DNA of 64,000 nt from Microtetraspora sp. NBRC 16547 (lineage in GTDB: Bacteria > Actinomycetota > Actinomycetes > Streptosporangiales > Streptosporangiaceae), in contig NZ_BSSE01000010.1 in assembly GCF_030268965.1 (NCBI RefSeq), forward strand, positions 148,849 through 212,848, read 5' to 3'. The notes below the pieces were generated by a model. That model was given only the letters and a program-made list of their open reading frames with translations. It did no database searches and had not been told where the DNA came from. Shown here one piece after another: positions 31,995-39,472 of this stretch. The number at the start of each line of letters is the position of its first letter. The stretch's first letter is position 1. The translations under genes and the position numbers were made by a program.

Positions 31995-33272
31995 CTAATC
32001 CGGGGGAGGCCCGAGTTCCACGGTGACCCGGGCGCCCCCGGTCGGCCCGGTCGCCGCGTCGAGGGAGCCGCCCGACCGCTCGGCGGCCCGCCGGGCGATG
32101 TCCAGCCCGAGGCCGGTGGACGAGCCTCCACTCACGCCGCGCCGCGCCGGATCGTCCCCGCCGAACCCCGGCCCGTCGTCGGCGACCACGAGCACCGCTC
32201 CGCCACCCTGGCGGCGGTCGAGTCGTACGGCGAAGGCGGTGCCCTCGGGCGTGTGCGCGAACACGTTCTCCAGGAGGGCGTCCACGCCGGTGGCCAGGGC
32301 CTCGCCGGTGAGCCCGACGGGGAGCGGCGGGCCGGCCAGGTCCCGGGTGACCCGGCGATCCTGGTCCCGGGCGAGCATCGACCAGTAGTCCAGTCGTTCG
32401 GAGACGACGAGCGCCGCGTCGCACTCGCCGGAGGCGTCCTGTCGGGAGCGCCGTGCCTCCTTGATCACCTGAGTGACCATCCGCTCCATTGACTCCACCG
32501 CGGCGGCCACCCGCGCGGCCTGCTCGCTCTCCGGCAGCGCGTCGGCCTCCAGCCGCAACGCGGTCAGCGGCGTGCGCAGGCGATGGGACAGGTCGGCCAC
32601 CGCCTCGCGCTCCTGGGCGAGCAGCACGCGGATGCGTCCGGCGAGGTGGTTGAGCGCGATCGCGACCTCGCGCACCTCCGGCGGCCCCTCGACCGGCACG
32701 CGTGCGGACAGCTCGCCGGCGGCGAGCCGGTGCGAGACCCCGGCCAGCCCCGAGATGACGCGTACCTGCGAACGGGCCAGCCGGTCGGCGACCACCAGAC
32801 TGATCAGAAGCAGCCCCAGGCCGAGCAATCCGAGGATCGTCCGGGCCCGGGCCACGCCACGGGTCAGGTCGACGTCGGACACGAACGTGCGGATGACGGC
32901 CGTGCGCGCCGAGGTCCCCTGGATGGCGACGAGGATCTCCCGGCCTCCAGGGGCCTGCGCGGTCAGGCTGCGTCCGGTGAAGGCGAGCCGTACCGCGTCC
33001 GACTCGGCCGCCGGCGCGCCCAGGACGCGGCCCGAGGGCAGGAAGACCGTGAGCGGGAAGCCGCCCCCGCTGTTGGCCTGCTCCACCGCCAGCTCCAGCC
33101 CGGCCTGACCGCCCGCCGAGACCACGGGCACCAGCGACTGGGCGCGCACGAGCGCGTCGGCGGTCGCCCGGTCCGCGGCGAGCACGCCGGCCAGGAACGC
33201 CAGCGGCGCGAGGAAGGCGACCAGCGCCAGGGAGATCGTGGAGGCCACCAGGACGAGCAGGCGCCGCCTCAT
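31995..33272 (-). CDS. Sensor histidine kinase of the PepSY-linked two-component system
   Basis: A 425-residue kinase. TM1 is at about 7-32, an extracytoplasmic PAS/Cache-like domain spans about 33-140, TM2 is at about 155-177, then HAMP. The H-box is DLSHRLRTPLTALR with Arg replacing the usual Glu after His. The ATP domain has LLENVFAHTP (N-box), DDGPGFG and STGLGLDIARRA. ATG 33272 overlaps the regulator stop (ATGA). Its TAG stop (31997-31995) lies exactly at the transposon boundary: TA comes from the TAATC duplication and G from the element end, but the reconstructed empty site keeps the same stop. Confidence 0.9.
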   Translation of the reverse strand: MRRRLLVLVASTISLALVAFLAPLAFLAGVLAADRATADALVRAQSLVPVVSAGGQAGLELAVEQANSGGGFPLTVFLPSGRVLGAPAAESDAVRLAFTGRSLTAQAPGGREILVAIQGTSARTAVIRTFVSDVDLTRGVARARTILGLLGLGLLLISLVVADRLARSQVRVISGLAGVSHRLAAGELSARVPVEGPPEVREVAIALNHLAGRIRVLLAQEREAVADLSHRLRTPLTALRLEADALPESEQAARVAAAVESMERMVTQVIKEARRSRQDASGECDAALVVSERLDYWSMLARDQDRRVTRDLAGPPLPVGLTGEALATGVDALLENVFAHTPEGTAFAVRLDRRQGGGAVLVVADDGPGFGGDDPARRGVSGGSSTGLGLDIARRAAERSGGSLDAATGPTGGARVTVELGPPPD

Positions 33273-33967
33273 GCGCCGGGATCCACCAACTTGACGCCCA
33301 CACCTCTGACGGCGCGGATGTAGCGGGGCTCCTGCGCGGACTCGCCGAGCTTGTTCCGCAGCCACGACAGGTGGACGTCCACGGTCTTGTCCGCTCCGCC
33401 GTACGGCACCTGCCAGACCTGGGTGAGCAGCTCGCGCTTGCTGACTACCTGGCCGGGACGCGTGGCCAGGTAGCAGAGCAGGTCGAACTCCTTGGGGCGC
33501 AGATCCAGCGGCCTGCCGCGCATCGTCACCTCGCGGCCGCGCGGATCGATGCGCAGCTCGCCCACGGTCAGCGGCCGCATGCCGTCGTCCTCGCCGCTGT
33601 GTAGGCGGCGCAGCACGGCGCGGATCCGCGCGTCGAGCTGTACGGCGCCGAACGGCTTGACGAGGTAGTCGTCGGCGCCGGCATCGAGCACGCGGGCGAT
33701 CTCCAGCTCGTCGTCGCGCGCGGTGGCGACGATCAGTGGCACCGAGCTCACCGCGCGGAGCATACGGATGATCTCGTAGCCGTCCACGTCGGGCAGGCCG
33801 AGGTCGAGGACGACGAGGTCGGGACGGTTCTCCACAGCCATCCGCAGGCCGGCCATCCCCGTGGAGGCGGAGGTCATCGCGTGGCCGCGCTCGGTGAGGG
33901 TTCGCATCAGGGCGGACCGGACGGCCGGATCGTCCTCCACCAGCAGCAGTTGCGCCACGGTGACCAC
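33269..33967 (-). CDS. OmpR/PhoB-family response regulator
   Basis: A 232-residue regulator with LLVEDDP (acidic pocket), phospho-acceptor Asp in LVVLDLGLPDVDGYE (about residue 54), Thr in VATARDD, and Lys in DDYLVKPFGAVQ. The winged helix contains LRPKEFDLLCYLATRPGQVV and ADKTVDVHLSWLRNKLGE. GTG 33967 is used; a second GTG at 33958 is possible and neither has a strong ribosome-binding site. It is first gene of the kinase operon. The direct repeats at 34023-34042 may be its binding site. Confidence 0.9.
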   Translation of the reverse strand: MVTVAQLLLVEDDPAVRSALMRTLTERGHAMTSASTGMAGLRMAVENRPDLVVLDLGLPDVDGYEIIRMLRAVSSVPLIVATARDDELEIARVLDAGADDYLVKPFGAVQLDARIRAVLRRLHSGEDDGMRPLTVGELRIDPRGREVTMRGRPLDLRPKEFDLLCYLATRPGQVVSKRELLTQVWQVPYGGADKTVDVHLSWLRNKLGESAQEPRYIRAVRGVGVKLVDPGA

Positions 33968-34022
33968 GCTAACCGGGACGCGGCGGTGTATCTGCCCCTT
34001 TCCTCCTCGCGTTGAGGCGGAG

Positions 34023-34042
34023 TTAGGGAACCGTTAGCGTCG
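34023..34042 (+). promoter_or_regulatory. Candidate response-regulator box between divergent genes
   Basis: TTAGGGAACCGTTAGCGTCG, preceded by G, contains GTTAG twice at 11-bp spacing. It matches 35494-35513 at 19 of 20 bases and lies 55 bp upstream of the regulator start and 80 bp upstream of the membrane-protein start. Confidence 0.45.
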
Positions 34043-34045
34043 CGG

Positions 34046-34111
34046 TTTGTATCAAAGGGTTGCGACAAGTGGCCGGATCGGGCAGTCTTTGTATCGCTCG
34101 GTTGATACAAA
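34046..34111. promoter_or_regulatory. TTTGTATC operator elements, probable GntR site
   Basis: TTTGTATCAAA at 34046-34056 and the inverted repeat TTTGTATC-N8-GATACAAA at 34088-34111. The latter ends one base before the AGGAGA ribosome-binding site of the 34121 gene, ideal for repression by the YtrA-type regulator encoded second in the operon. Confidence 0.5.
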
Positions 34112-34120
34112 GGAGAAAGC

Positions 34121-35005
34121 ATGGGCTCTGTGGTCCCCCTTGGCCTTGTGGCGCTGCTGGTGCCGGTCGCCGGGCTCCTCGCGGTGCTGATATCGCTGAA
34201 CCGCGTGGTCCGGGTGCCGGTTGGCACTGATCTTTCTGCGCTGCGCGTCACGACGACACGGCTCTTCTGGGCGCGGCTCGCCGGGCTGGTGGCCGGCCTC
34301 GCAGCTTCCGGGCTCGTGTTGAGCTGGGACGGCCTCGGCCGGGGGCCCATGCTGGCCGCCCCCGTCCTGAGCATCGGCCTTCTGCTCGGCACGCTGGCGG
34401 GAGAGCTCGCCGCGCCACGCCCCCACGGGCCGATCAGGGGTGCGTCACTGGAGATCAGGAGGGCGCGTGACTACCTGCCGAGGTTCTCCGCGTGGCTGGC
34501 CGGCGCGCTCTCGCTGGTCGCCGCCGTGTTGCTGTCCGTCACCTCCGTCACGGCGAGCGCCGACGACATGGGGCGTGCCGGGCGGGCGCTGGCCATGAGC
34601 AGCCCCGACGGCACGGTGCGCAGCGTGACCGGTCCGTGGCCCGGCTGGTTCTACGCGTGGCCCATGCTGGCTGTGCTCGCGACCGCGTTCCTGCTCTCCG
34701 CGTTGGTGGTGCATCGCGTCGTGCAGCGTGGACGCCCGGGCCTCGACGTGGCGGCGAGGGCCGTGGACGACGCGCAGCGGGCCCACTCCGCCCGCGTGGT
34801 CACCGCGGCCTACGGCCTCTGCGTGGCCCTGCCGCTGATCGGTGTCGCGCTCGTCGCCGCTGAAGCCCTCTTCAGACACAGCGACTTCGCCGGCTGGGTC
34901 GCGCCCGCGGCGTCCGGTCTCCTGGGGGTCGCGCTCTTCGCCGCGGGCTCGGCCACCTGGTACCTGGCCGAGTTGCTCTCCCGGCCCACGATCAGACCAT
35001 CATGA
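34121..35005 (+). CDS. Polytopic membrane protein coupled to a GntR regulator
   Basis: A 294-residue protein with about seven hydrophobic segments: residues 5-28, 47-68, 75-95, 125-143, 178-198, 225-246 and 255-280. No catalytic motif is apparent. The ATG has AAAGGAGAAAG upstream and its stop overlaps the regulator start (ATGA), a common arrangement for YtrA-type loci controlling ABC or membrane stress proteins, though no ABC ATPase is present. The pair of TTTGTATC elements probably mediates feedback repression. Confidence 0.76.
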   Translation: MGSVVPLGLVALLVPVAGLLAVLISLNRVVRVPVGTDLSALRVTTTRLFWARLAGLVAGLAASGLVLSWDGLGRGPMLAAPVLSIGLLLGTLAGELAAPRPHGPIRGASLEIRRARDYLPRFSAWLAGALSLVAAVLLSVTSVTASADDMGRAGRALAMSSPDGTVRSVTGPWPGWFYAWPMLAVLATAFLLSALVVHRVVQRGRPGLDVAARAVDDAQRAHSARVVTAAYGLCVALPLIGVALVAAEALFRHSDFAGWVAPAASGLLGVALFAAGSATWYLAELLSRPTIRPS

Positions 35006-35412
35006 TCGAGGTCGATGTCACCAGTCCCTCACCTCCGTACGAGCAGATCCGGGCACAGTTCGCAAAGCTGATCAAGTGCGGGGTGCTGGCCGTCGGCACT
35101 CGGCTGCCTCCGGTGCGTCAGCTCGCCGCCGACCTCGGCCTTGCGACGGGCACGGTGGCGCGGGCGTACAAGGAGCTGGAGCAGGCTGGATACGTCACCG
35201 GAAAGCGCGGGGGCGGCACCCGCGTTCTGCCGCAACCCGAACCTCGGATGGCGCGAGCGGAGCTGATCAGGAGCCAGGCCCGCGCCTATCTCGCCGAGGT
35301 GATCCGCCTAGGGGGATCCGCCGAGGAAGCGATCGCCACCCTGTCCGAAGTGGTCGCCCTGTCAGACACCGCCGCGGCCGCCCATCCGGCCGACCCCGAT
35401 CTACATGTTTAG
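35002..35412 (+). CDS. GntR-family regulator, YtrA subfamily
   Basis: A 136-residue protein with an N-terminal wHTH (SPPYEQIRAQFAKLI; GTRLPPVRQLAADLGLATGT; VARAYKELEQAGYVTGKRGG) and only a short helical C-terminal dimerisation part (about 55 residues), which defines the YtrA group and excludes effector-binding FadR/HutC types. Start by ATGA overlap with the membrane-protein gene. Likely autoregulator through 34046-34111. Confidence 0.91.
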   Translation: MIEVDVTSPSPPYEQIRAQFAKLIKCGVLAVGTRLPPVRQLAADLGLATGTVARAYKELEQAGYVTGKRGGGTRVLPQPEPRMARAELIRSQARAYLAEVIRLGGSAEEAIATLSEVVALSDTAAAAHPADPDLHV

Positions 35413-35493
35413 CTCGGCGTAGCCGCCTCGACCGCGCCGACAGCGCGGCTGGACGGACCGACCGGCTGCGGGGGTGGCAAGGTTGGGAGGGAT

Positions 35494-35513
35494 TTAGGGA
35501 AGCGTTAGCGTCG
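35494..35513 (+). promoter_or_regulatory. Candidate response-regulator box upstream of the anchored exported protein
   Basis: TTAGGGAAGCGTTAGCGTCG, 19 of 20 identical to 34023-34042. It ends 19 bp before the GTG start of the gene at 35533, so it would overlap the promoter or leader. Confidence 0.45.
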
Positions 35514-35532
35514 GGCCTGGCAGGCTGGCAGC

Positions 35533-36045
35533 GTGAACCGGCGCTCGCTCATCGGGATCCTCGGCTGGCTGATCGCGGCCGCCGTCGCCACCGTGACCAG
35601 CACCTGGGCGATCTCCCTGCTCGGGGAGGGGCTGACCCAGAAGGTGGTGTCGCCCATGAGCCAGGCGGACGTCGACCGGGCGCTCGCCGCCGCCACCGCG
35701 CCCGGGCGGACAGTCACGCCGACCCCGTCCCCGACAGGGCGGATCACGGCGCCGACCCCCTCCCCGACAGGGCGGATCATGTCGCCGAGCCCGTCCGTGA
35801 CCGTGACGGGCGGCGCCAGTCGCGCGTTCACCGTCCCCGGCGGGTCCTTCGTGGCGAGCTGCGACGGTGGTCTGGCCTCCCTGCTGTCGTGGAGCCCCGC
35901 CCAGGGGTATGCCGCCGACGACGTGGACCGGGGACCGGATCGGGAGGTCAAGGTGGAGTTCGAGTCGGAGGCCGACAAGGTGACCGTCAAGATCACCTGT
36001 TCCGGAGGGGTTCCCGTACCGTCCGCGAAAGTCCACGATGACTGA
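35533..36045 (+). CDS. Membrane-anchored exported protein, Pro/Thr/Ser linker, unknown function
   Basis: A 170-residue protein with an uncleaved-looking N-terminal signal anchor (residues 7-29), a linker with a tandem PTPSPTGRI repeat (about 61-85, also visible as a DNA repeat), and a small C-terminal domain with two Cys (FVASCDGGLASLLSW; KVTVKITCSGG) that could form a disulfide. GTG 35533 with no strong ribosome-binding site. It may be a target of the neighbouring two-component system given the shared upstream box. No family recognised. Confidence 0.72.
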   Translation: MNRRSLIGILGWLIAAAVATVTSTWAISLLGEGLTQKVVSPMSQADVDRALAAATAPGRTVTPTPSPTGRITAPTPSPTGRIMSPSPSVTVTGGASRAFTVPGGSFVASCDGGLASLLSWSPAQGYAADDVDRGPDREVKVEFESEADKVTVKITCSGGVPVPSAKVHDD

Positions 36046-36140
36046 GCGTCGCACCAGACGCCTCCGGCGTGACAGGTCCATCCGCCGAGGGCGTGACGGC
36101 TGGGGCGAGCCGGGCGCCATGCGCGGCAGGGCTTGACTCG

Positions 36141-37226
36141 TCAGAGACGAGCCAGGGCGCCGGCGTAGATCTCGACCGCCTCCTCGATCCGTGAGATCTC
36201 GCAGTACTCGTCGGTGACGTGCGCCTGCTCGGGCTCACCCGGGCCGCAGATCACGGCGGGAACCCCGCCGCAGGCCGCGACCAGCACCGAGGCGTCGGTG
36301 AAGTAGCTCGCCGCGGGCCGGTCGCCCGGTGGCCGGGCACCCGCGGCGAGCAACGCCTGGACGAAGGCGTCGTCCGGGTCGGTCCACACCGCGGGCAGGT
36401 CGGTCAGCACCTCGAGCGACGTCTCCCCGCCAAGAGCGTTCCCCAGCCGCTCGCGCAGCTCCGCGTGGTCCTGACCGGTGACGGTGCGCATGTCCACGGT
36501 CGCCTCGGCGAGATCGGGGACGGAGTTCACGTTGATCCCTCCGTGCACCGTGCCCACGTTGGCCGTCGGCGCCCCGAGCCACGGATGCGCGGGAACGCCG
36601 GGGTCGAAGCGCTCCACCGCGCCGATCGCGCGGGCCAGCTTGTAGATCGCGTTGTCTCCCAGATGCGGCATCGAGCCGTGCGCCGTCCGGCCGCGGGCGA
36701 CCGCCTTCAGCCACAACGCGCCCTTGTGCCCGAGCAGGGCGCGGTTGGCGGTCGGCTCGGCCACGAGCATCGCCCGTGCCTGCCCGACCATCCCGAGGGC
36801 GATCATGTCGATCGCGCCCTCGCAGCCGGTCTCCTCGCCCGCGGTGAGGACGACCTCCAGGGCCGCGCGGGGCCCCGAGCCGCGTACGTGCCGTTCGGCG
36901 GCGACCACGAGCGCGGCGACCCCGGCCTTCATGTCGCTGGATCCGCGCCCGTACAGCCGGTCGCCGTCCACCTCGGCGGCGTGCGGATCATGCGCCCAGG
37001 CCTGGCCGCCCAGCGGCACCGTGTCCAGGTGCCCGGTGAGGACGACCGGCGTACCGGCTCCCCAGCGGGCCACCAGGCCGGTACGGCCGGGCGCGTAGCG
37101 ATGCTCCCGGACGTCGAAACCCGCCGCCGACAGGCGTCGGGCGAGCGGCTCGGCGACCGCCGCCTCGCCGCCGCCCACCGAGTCGATCCTGATCAGCTCG
37201 CGGGCCAGCTCTACCGCCTCACTCAC
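36141..37226 (-). CDS. M20-family metallopeptidase (ArgE/DapE type)
   Basis: A 361-residue zinc amidohydrolase: VVLTGHLDTVPLGG (His and Asp metal ligands, about 61-74), GRGSSDMKAGVAAL (bridging Asp, about 93-106), TAGEETGCEG (catalytic Glu pair, about 128-137), a lid dimerisation domain (GRTAHGSMPHLGDNAI), and C-terminal metal His in EQAHVTDEYCE. GTG 37226 overlaps the LacI stop (GTGA), so it forms a lacI-peptidase operon. It probably deacylates an amino acid or amide derived from the transported substrate, but specificity is not readable. Confidence 0.86.
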   Translation of the reverse strand: MSEAVELARELIRIDSVGGGEAAVAEPLARRLSAAGFDVREHRYAPGRTGLVARWGAGTPVVLTGHLDTVPLGGQAWAHDPHAAEVDGDRLYGRGSSDMKAGVAALVVAAERHVRGSGPRAALEVVLTAGEETGCEGAIDMIALGMVGQARAMLVAEPTANRALLGHKGALWLKAVARGRTAHGSMPHLGDNAIYKLARAIGAVERFDPGVPAHPWLGAPTANVGTVHGGINVNSVPDLAEATVDMRTVTGQDHAELRERLGNALGGETSLEVLTDLPAVWTDPDDAFVQALLAAGARPPGDRPAASYFTDASVLVAACGGVPAVICGPGEPEQAHVTDEYCEISRIEEAVEIYAGALARL

Positions 37227-38254
37227 GCGGCTCCCCCTTCCTTTCCGCCGCCGGCGGTCACCGGACGGCTGGTCTCACGTACGACGAGCTGGGGGGCGAT
37301 CGCGACGCGCTGGGCGGGCCGCGGGGCGCCCATCCGGACCTGGCCGAGCAGGCGTACGGCCTCCGCGGCCATCTCCTCGACCGGTTGGCGGACCGTGGTC
37401 AGCGGCGGGTCGCACATCGCGGCGTGGCCGACGTCGTCGAATCCCACGACCGACACGTCGTCGGGCACCCGGACGCCGCCCATCCTGAGAGCGCGCACCA
37501 GGCCGACGGCTATCTGGTCGTTTCCGCAGATGACCGCGTCGGGCATGGCGTCACCGCCGAGCAGCAGGCGGCCTGCCTCGATGCCCCATTCGAGGGTGAA
37601 CTCGCCGAGCAGCGGCGGCGCGGTGGCCACTCCCGCACGGGCGGCGGCGCGCTCGAAGCCGGACAGCCGCGACCGGGCCGAGGAGTTCATCAGGCGGCTG
37701 CCCACGAACACCACTCGCCGCGCGCCTCCCTCGGCCACGTGGTCGACCGCCTGCGCCAGAGCCGAGTCGTCGTCCACGCCCACCCAGTCGGCTCCGCCGC
37801 CTTCGATGTGCCGGTCGACCTGGACGAGGGGGACCCGCCGGGCGGCGTTCAGCACCGCGGGGACGCTGGCCTCGATGTCGCAGGGGCTGATGATGAGGCC
37901 GTCCACCCGCCGGGCCAGCAGCGTGTCGAGCCGCCTGGCCTCGATGTCGGGGCGGTACTGCGAGGCGCACAGCAGCAGATCGCGCCCGGTCTGCTGGAGC
38001 TGGTGCTCGACCGCCTCCACGATCGTGGTGAAGAACGGGTTGCCGATGCCGGGCACGATCATGCCGATCGTCCCAGTCGTCTGGTCACGCAGCGCCTTGG
38101 CGACCGCGTTCGGCTGGTATCCCAGCTCGGCGGCGGCGCGTGCCACGCGCTCGGCGATGTCCGGGGTGACCTTGCGGCGCCCGGAGAGGGCGCGGGACGC
38201 CGAGGCCACGGAGACGCCGGCCGCTCGGGCCACGTCGTGGATTGTCACGCCCAT
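37223..38254 (-). CDS. LacI-family transcriptional regulator
   Basis: A 343-residue LacI protein: TIHDVARAAGVSVASASRAL headpiece with hinge (about 4-23; PNAVAKALRDQ), then a periplasmic-binding-protein-like ligand domain (IGMIVPGIGNPFFTTIVEAV; GNDQIAVGLVRALR; VVGFDDVGHAAMCDPPLTTV). ATG 38254 gives the canonical N-terminus; an ORF extension of 26 residues upstream is not family-like. It probably binds the palindromes at 38420 and 38268 and derepresses the divergent transporter operon on sensing its substrate. Confidence 0.91.
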   Translation of the reverse strand: MGVTIHDVARAAGVSVASASRALSGRRKVTPDIAERVARAAAELGYQPNAVAKALRDQTTGTIGMIVPGIGNPFFTTIVEAVEHQLQQTGRDLLLCASQYRPDIEARRLDTLLARRVDGLIISPCDIEASVPAVLNAARRVPLVQVDRHIEGGGADWVGVDDDSALAQAVDHVAEGGARRVVFVGSRLMNSSARSRLSGFERAAARAGVATAPPLLGEFTLEWGIEAGRLLLGGDAMPDAVICGNDQIAVGLVRALRMGGVRVPDDVSVVGFDDVGHAAMCDPPLTTVRQPVEEMAAEAVRLLGQVRMGAPRPAQRVAIAPQLVVRETSRPVTAGGGKEGGAA

Positions 38255-38267
38255 CGAGTAATCACCG

Positions 38268-38281
38268 TGTAATCGATTTCC
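38268..38281. promoter_or_regulatory. Second LacI-type operator, imperfect
   Basis: TGTAATCGATTTCC, a degenerate copy of the palindrome at 38420-38433 (shared core TAATCGATT), 14 bp upstream of the lacI start. Suggests autoregulation and possible looping over about 150 bp. Confidence 0.5.
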
Positions 38282-38379
38282 CTGTCGCGGTCGGGCCAAC
38301 CCGGCGGTGCGCCGTGCTGTGAGCTCCATCACTGATGGAGTTCAGCAGAACGATAGATCGTTCTGGGGCTTACGTCACC

Positions 38380-38409
38380 TTGACGCCCGTTTGGCCTGCT
38401 CGCTAGCAT
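38380..38409 (+). promoter_or_regulatory. Sigma-70-type promoter of the transporter operon
   Basis: TTGACG, an 18-bp spacer, then TAGCAT. The predicted start point falls about 7-10 bp downstream, directly at the LacI palindrome. Confidence 0.58.
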
Positions 38410-38419
38410 CCCAGAAATT

Positions 38420-38433
38420 GGTAATCGATTACC
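38420..38433. promoter_or_regulatory. LacI-family operator, perfect 14-bp palindrome
   Basis: GGTAATCGATTACC, with a central CG as typical for LacI-family sites, located at the predicted transcription start of the ABC-transporter operon. Confidence 0.72.
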
Positions 38434-38491
38434 ACACTCCCCACACTTTTCCTTGCGGCTCCTATTGAGCGGCCCCCGAAAGGCTGATCCG

Positions 38492-39472
38492 ATGGCACGA
38501 TCCATTCGACTCACCCGCATGACCACGGCGACCGCACTTCTCGCGACCGGCCTGCTGGCCGCCGCGTGCGGTGGCACGGACGACTCCGGTACCGCGGCCT
38601 CGGGCGGCGGAGGCAAGCCGAAGGTCGGGCTGGTCCAGATCAACCAGCAGGCGATCTTCTTCAACGAGATGAACGCCGGCGCCCAGCAGGCGGCGAAGGA
38701 GGCGGGCGTCGATCTGACGATCTTCAACGCCAACGACGACCCCGCCAAGCAGAACGAGGCCATCGACAACTTCGTCCAGCAGCAGTTCGACGCCGTCGTC
38801 GTGGTGGCCATCGACGTCGAGGGCATCAAGCCCGCCGTCAAGATCGCCAAGGATGCCGGGCTGAAGGTCGTCGCGGTCGACGCCATCGTGGACTCCCCGT
38901 CCGTCGACACCCAGGTCGGCGTGGACAACGCGGCCGCCGCCCAGCAGGCCGGCGCGTTCGTGAACGACTGGGCCAAGGCGCAGAACCTCTCCGAGCCCAA
39001 GATCGGCGTCGTCGGCGCGCTCAACTCGTTCATCCAGAACATCCGTAAGGACGACTTCGTCAAGACGGTCGAGGGCGCGGGCTCGAAGATCGTGCAGACG
39101 GTCGACGGCCAGAACAAGCAGGAGGCCGCCATGACGGCCGCCGAGAACCTGCTCACCTCCCGTTCCGACATGAACGTCGTCTACGCCACCGGCGAGCCGG
39201 CTCTCCTCGGCACCGTGGCCGCGGTGAAGTCGCAGAACGCGGCCGACCGGGTCAAGGTCTTCGGCTGGGACCTCACCAAGGAGGCGATCAGCGGCATCGA
39301 CGCCGGGTTCGTCGCCGGAGTCGTCCAGCAGGACCCGAAGACCGAGGGCTACGAGGCGGTCAAGGAGGCCAAGGCCCTGGTCGGCGGCGACCAGGCCAAG
39401 AAGAAGATCGACGTGCCGGTGACGATCGTGACCAAGGACAACGTCGACCAGTACCGGGCCACCTTCAAGTGA
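38492..39472 (+). CDS. Ribose/nucleoside-type ABC transporter substrate-binding lipoprotein
   Basis: A 326-residue type I periplasmic-binding protein. Signal peptide with lipobox LLAAAC (lipidated Cys at about 26), a Gly/Ser linker, then KVGLVQINQQAIFFNEMNAG and later VVAIDVEGIKPAVKIAKDAG, VVYATGEPALLGTVAAVKSQ. This matches the RbsB/sugar-binding family. The ATG at 38492 has AAAGG upstream; an in-frame upstream ATG is not lipoprotein-like. Its stop overlaps the ATPase start (GTGA). Given the downstream nucleoside hydrolase, a ribonucleoside or related glycoside is a likely ligand. Confidence 0.91.
   Translation: MARSIRLTRMTTATALLATGLLAAACGGTDDSGTAASGGGGKPKVGLVQINQQAIFFNEMNAGAQQAAKEAGVDLTIFNANDDPAKQNEAIDNFVQQQFDAVVVVAIDVEGIKPAVKIAKDAGLKVVAVDAIVDSPSVDTQVGVDNAAAAQQAGAFVNDWAKAQNLSEPKIGVVGALNSFIQNIRKDDFVKTVEGAGSKIVQTVDGQNKQEAAMTAAENLLTSRSDMNVVYATGEPALLGTVAAVKSQNAADRVKVFGWDLTKEAISGIDAGFVAGVVQQDPKTEGYEAVKEAKALVGGDQAKKKIDVPVTIVTKDNVDQYRATFK

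Larger units (their letters stand above)
29478..32000. mobile_element. Decayed Tn3-family transposon flanked by TAATC duplication
   Basis: TAATC at 29478-29482 and 31996-32000 flanks a segment that begins GGGG and ends CCCC. The left 38 bp (29483-29520) match the Tn3 inverted repeat at 26 of 38 positions by eye, including the internal block GAACGAAAA. The right end (31995 inwards, minus strand) reads GGGGGCTGACGAGC, like the outer Tn3 repeat, but runs straight into resolvase coding sequence. Inside are a broken transposase, an SDR gene, a TetR gene and a resolvase remnant. Removing the element and one TAATC rebuilds an uninterrupted stretch in which the kinase still ends GAT-TAG. It is no longer mobile by itself. 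Confidence 0.66.
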
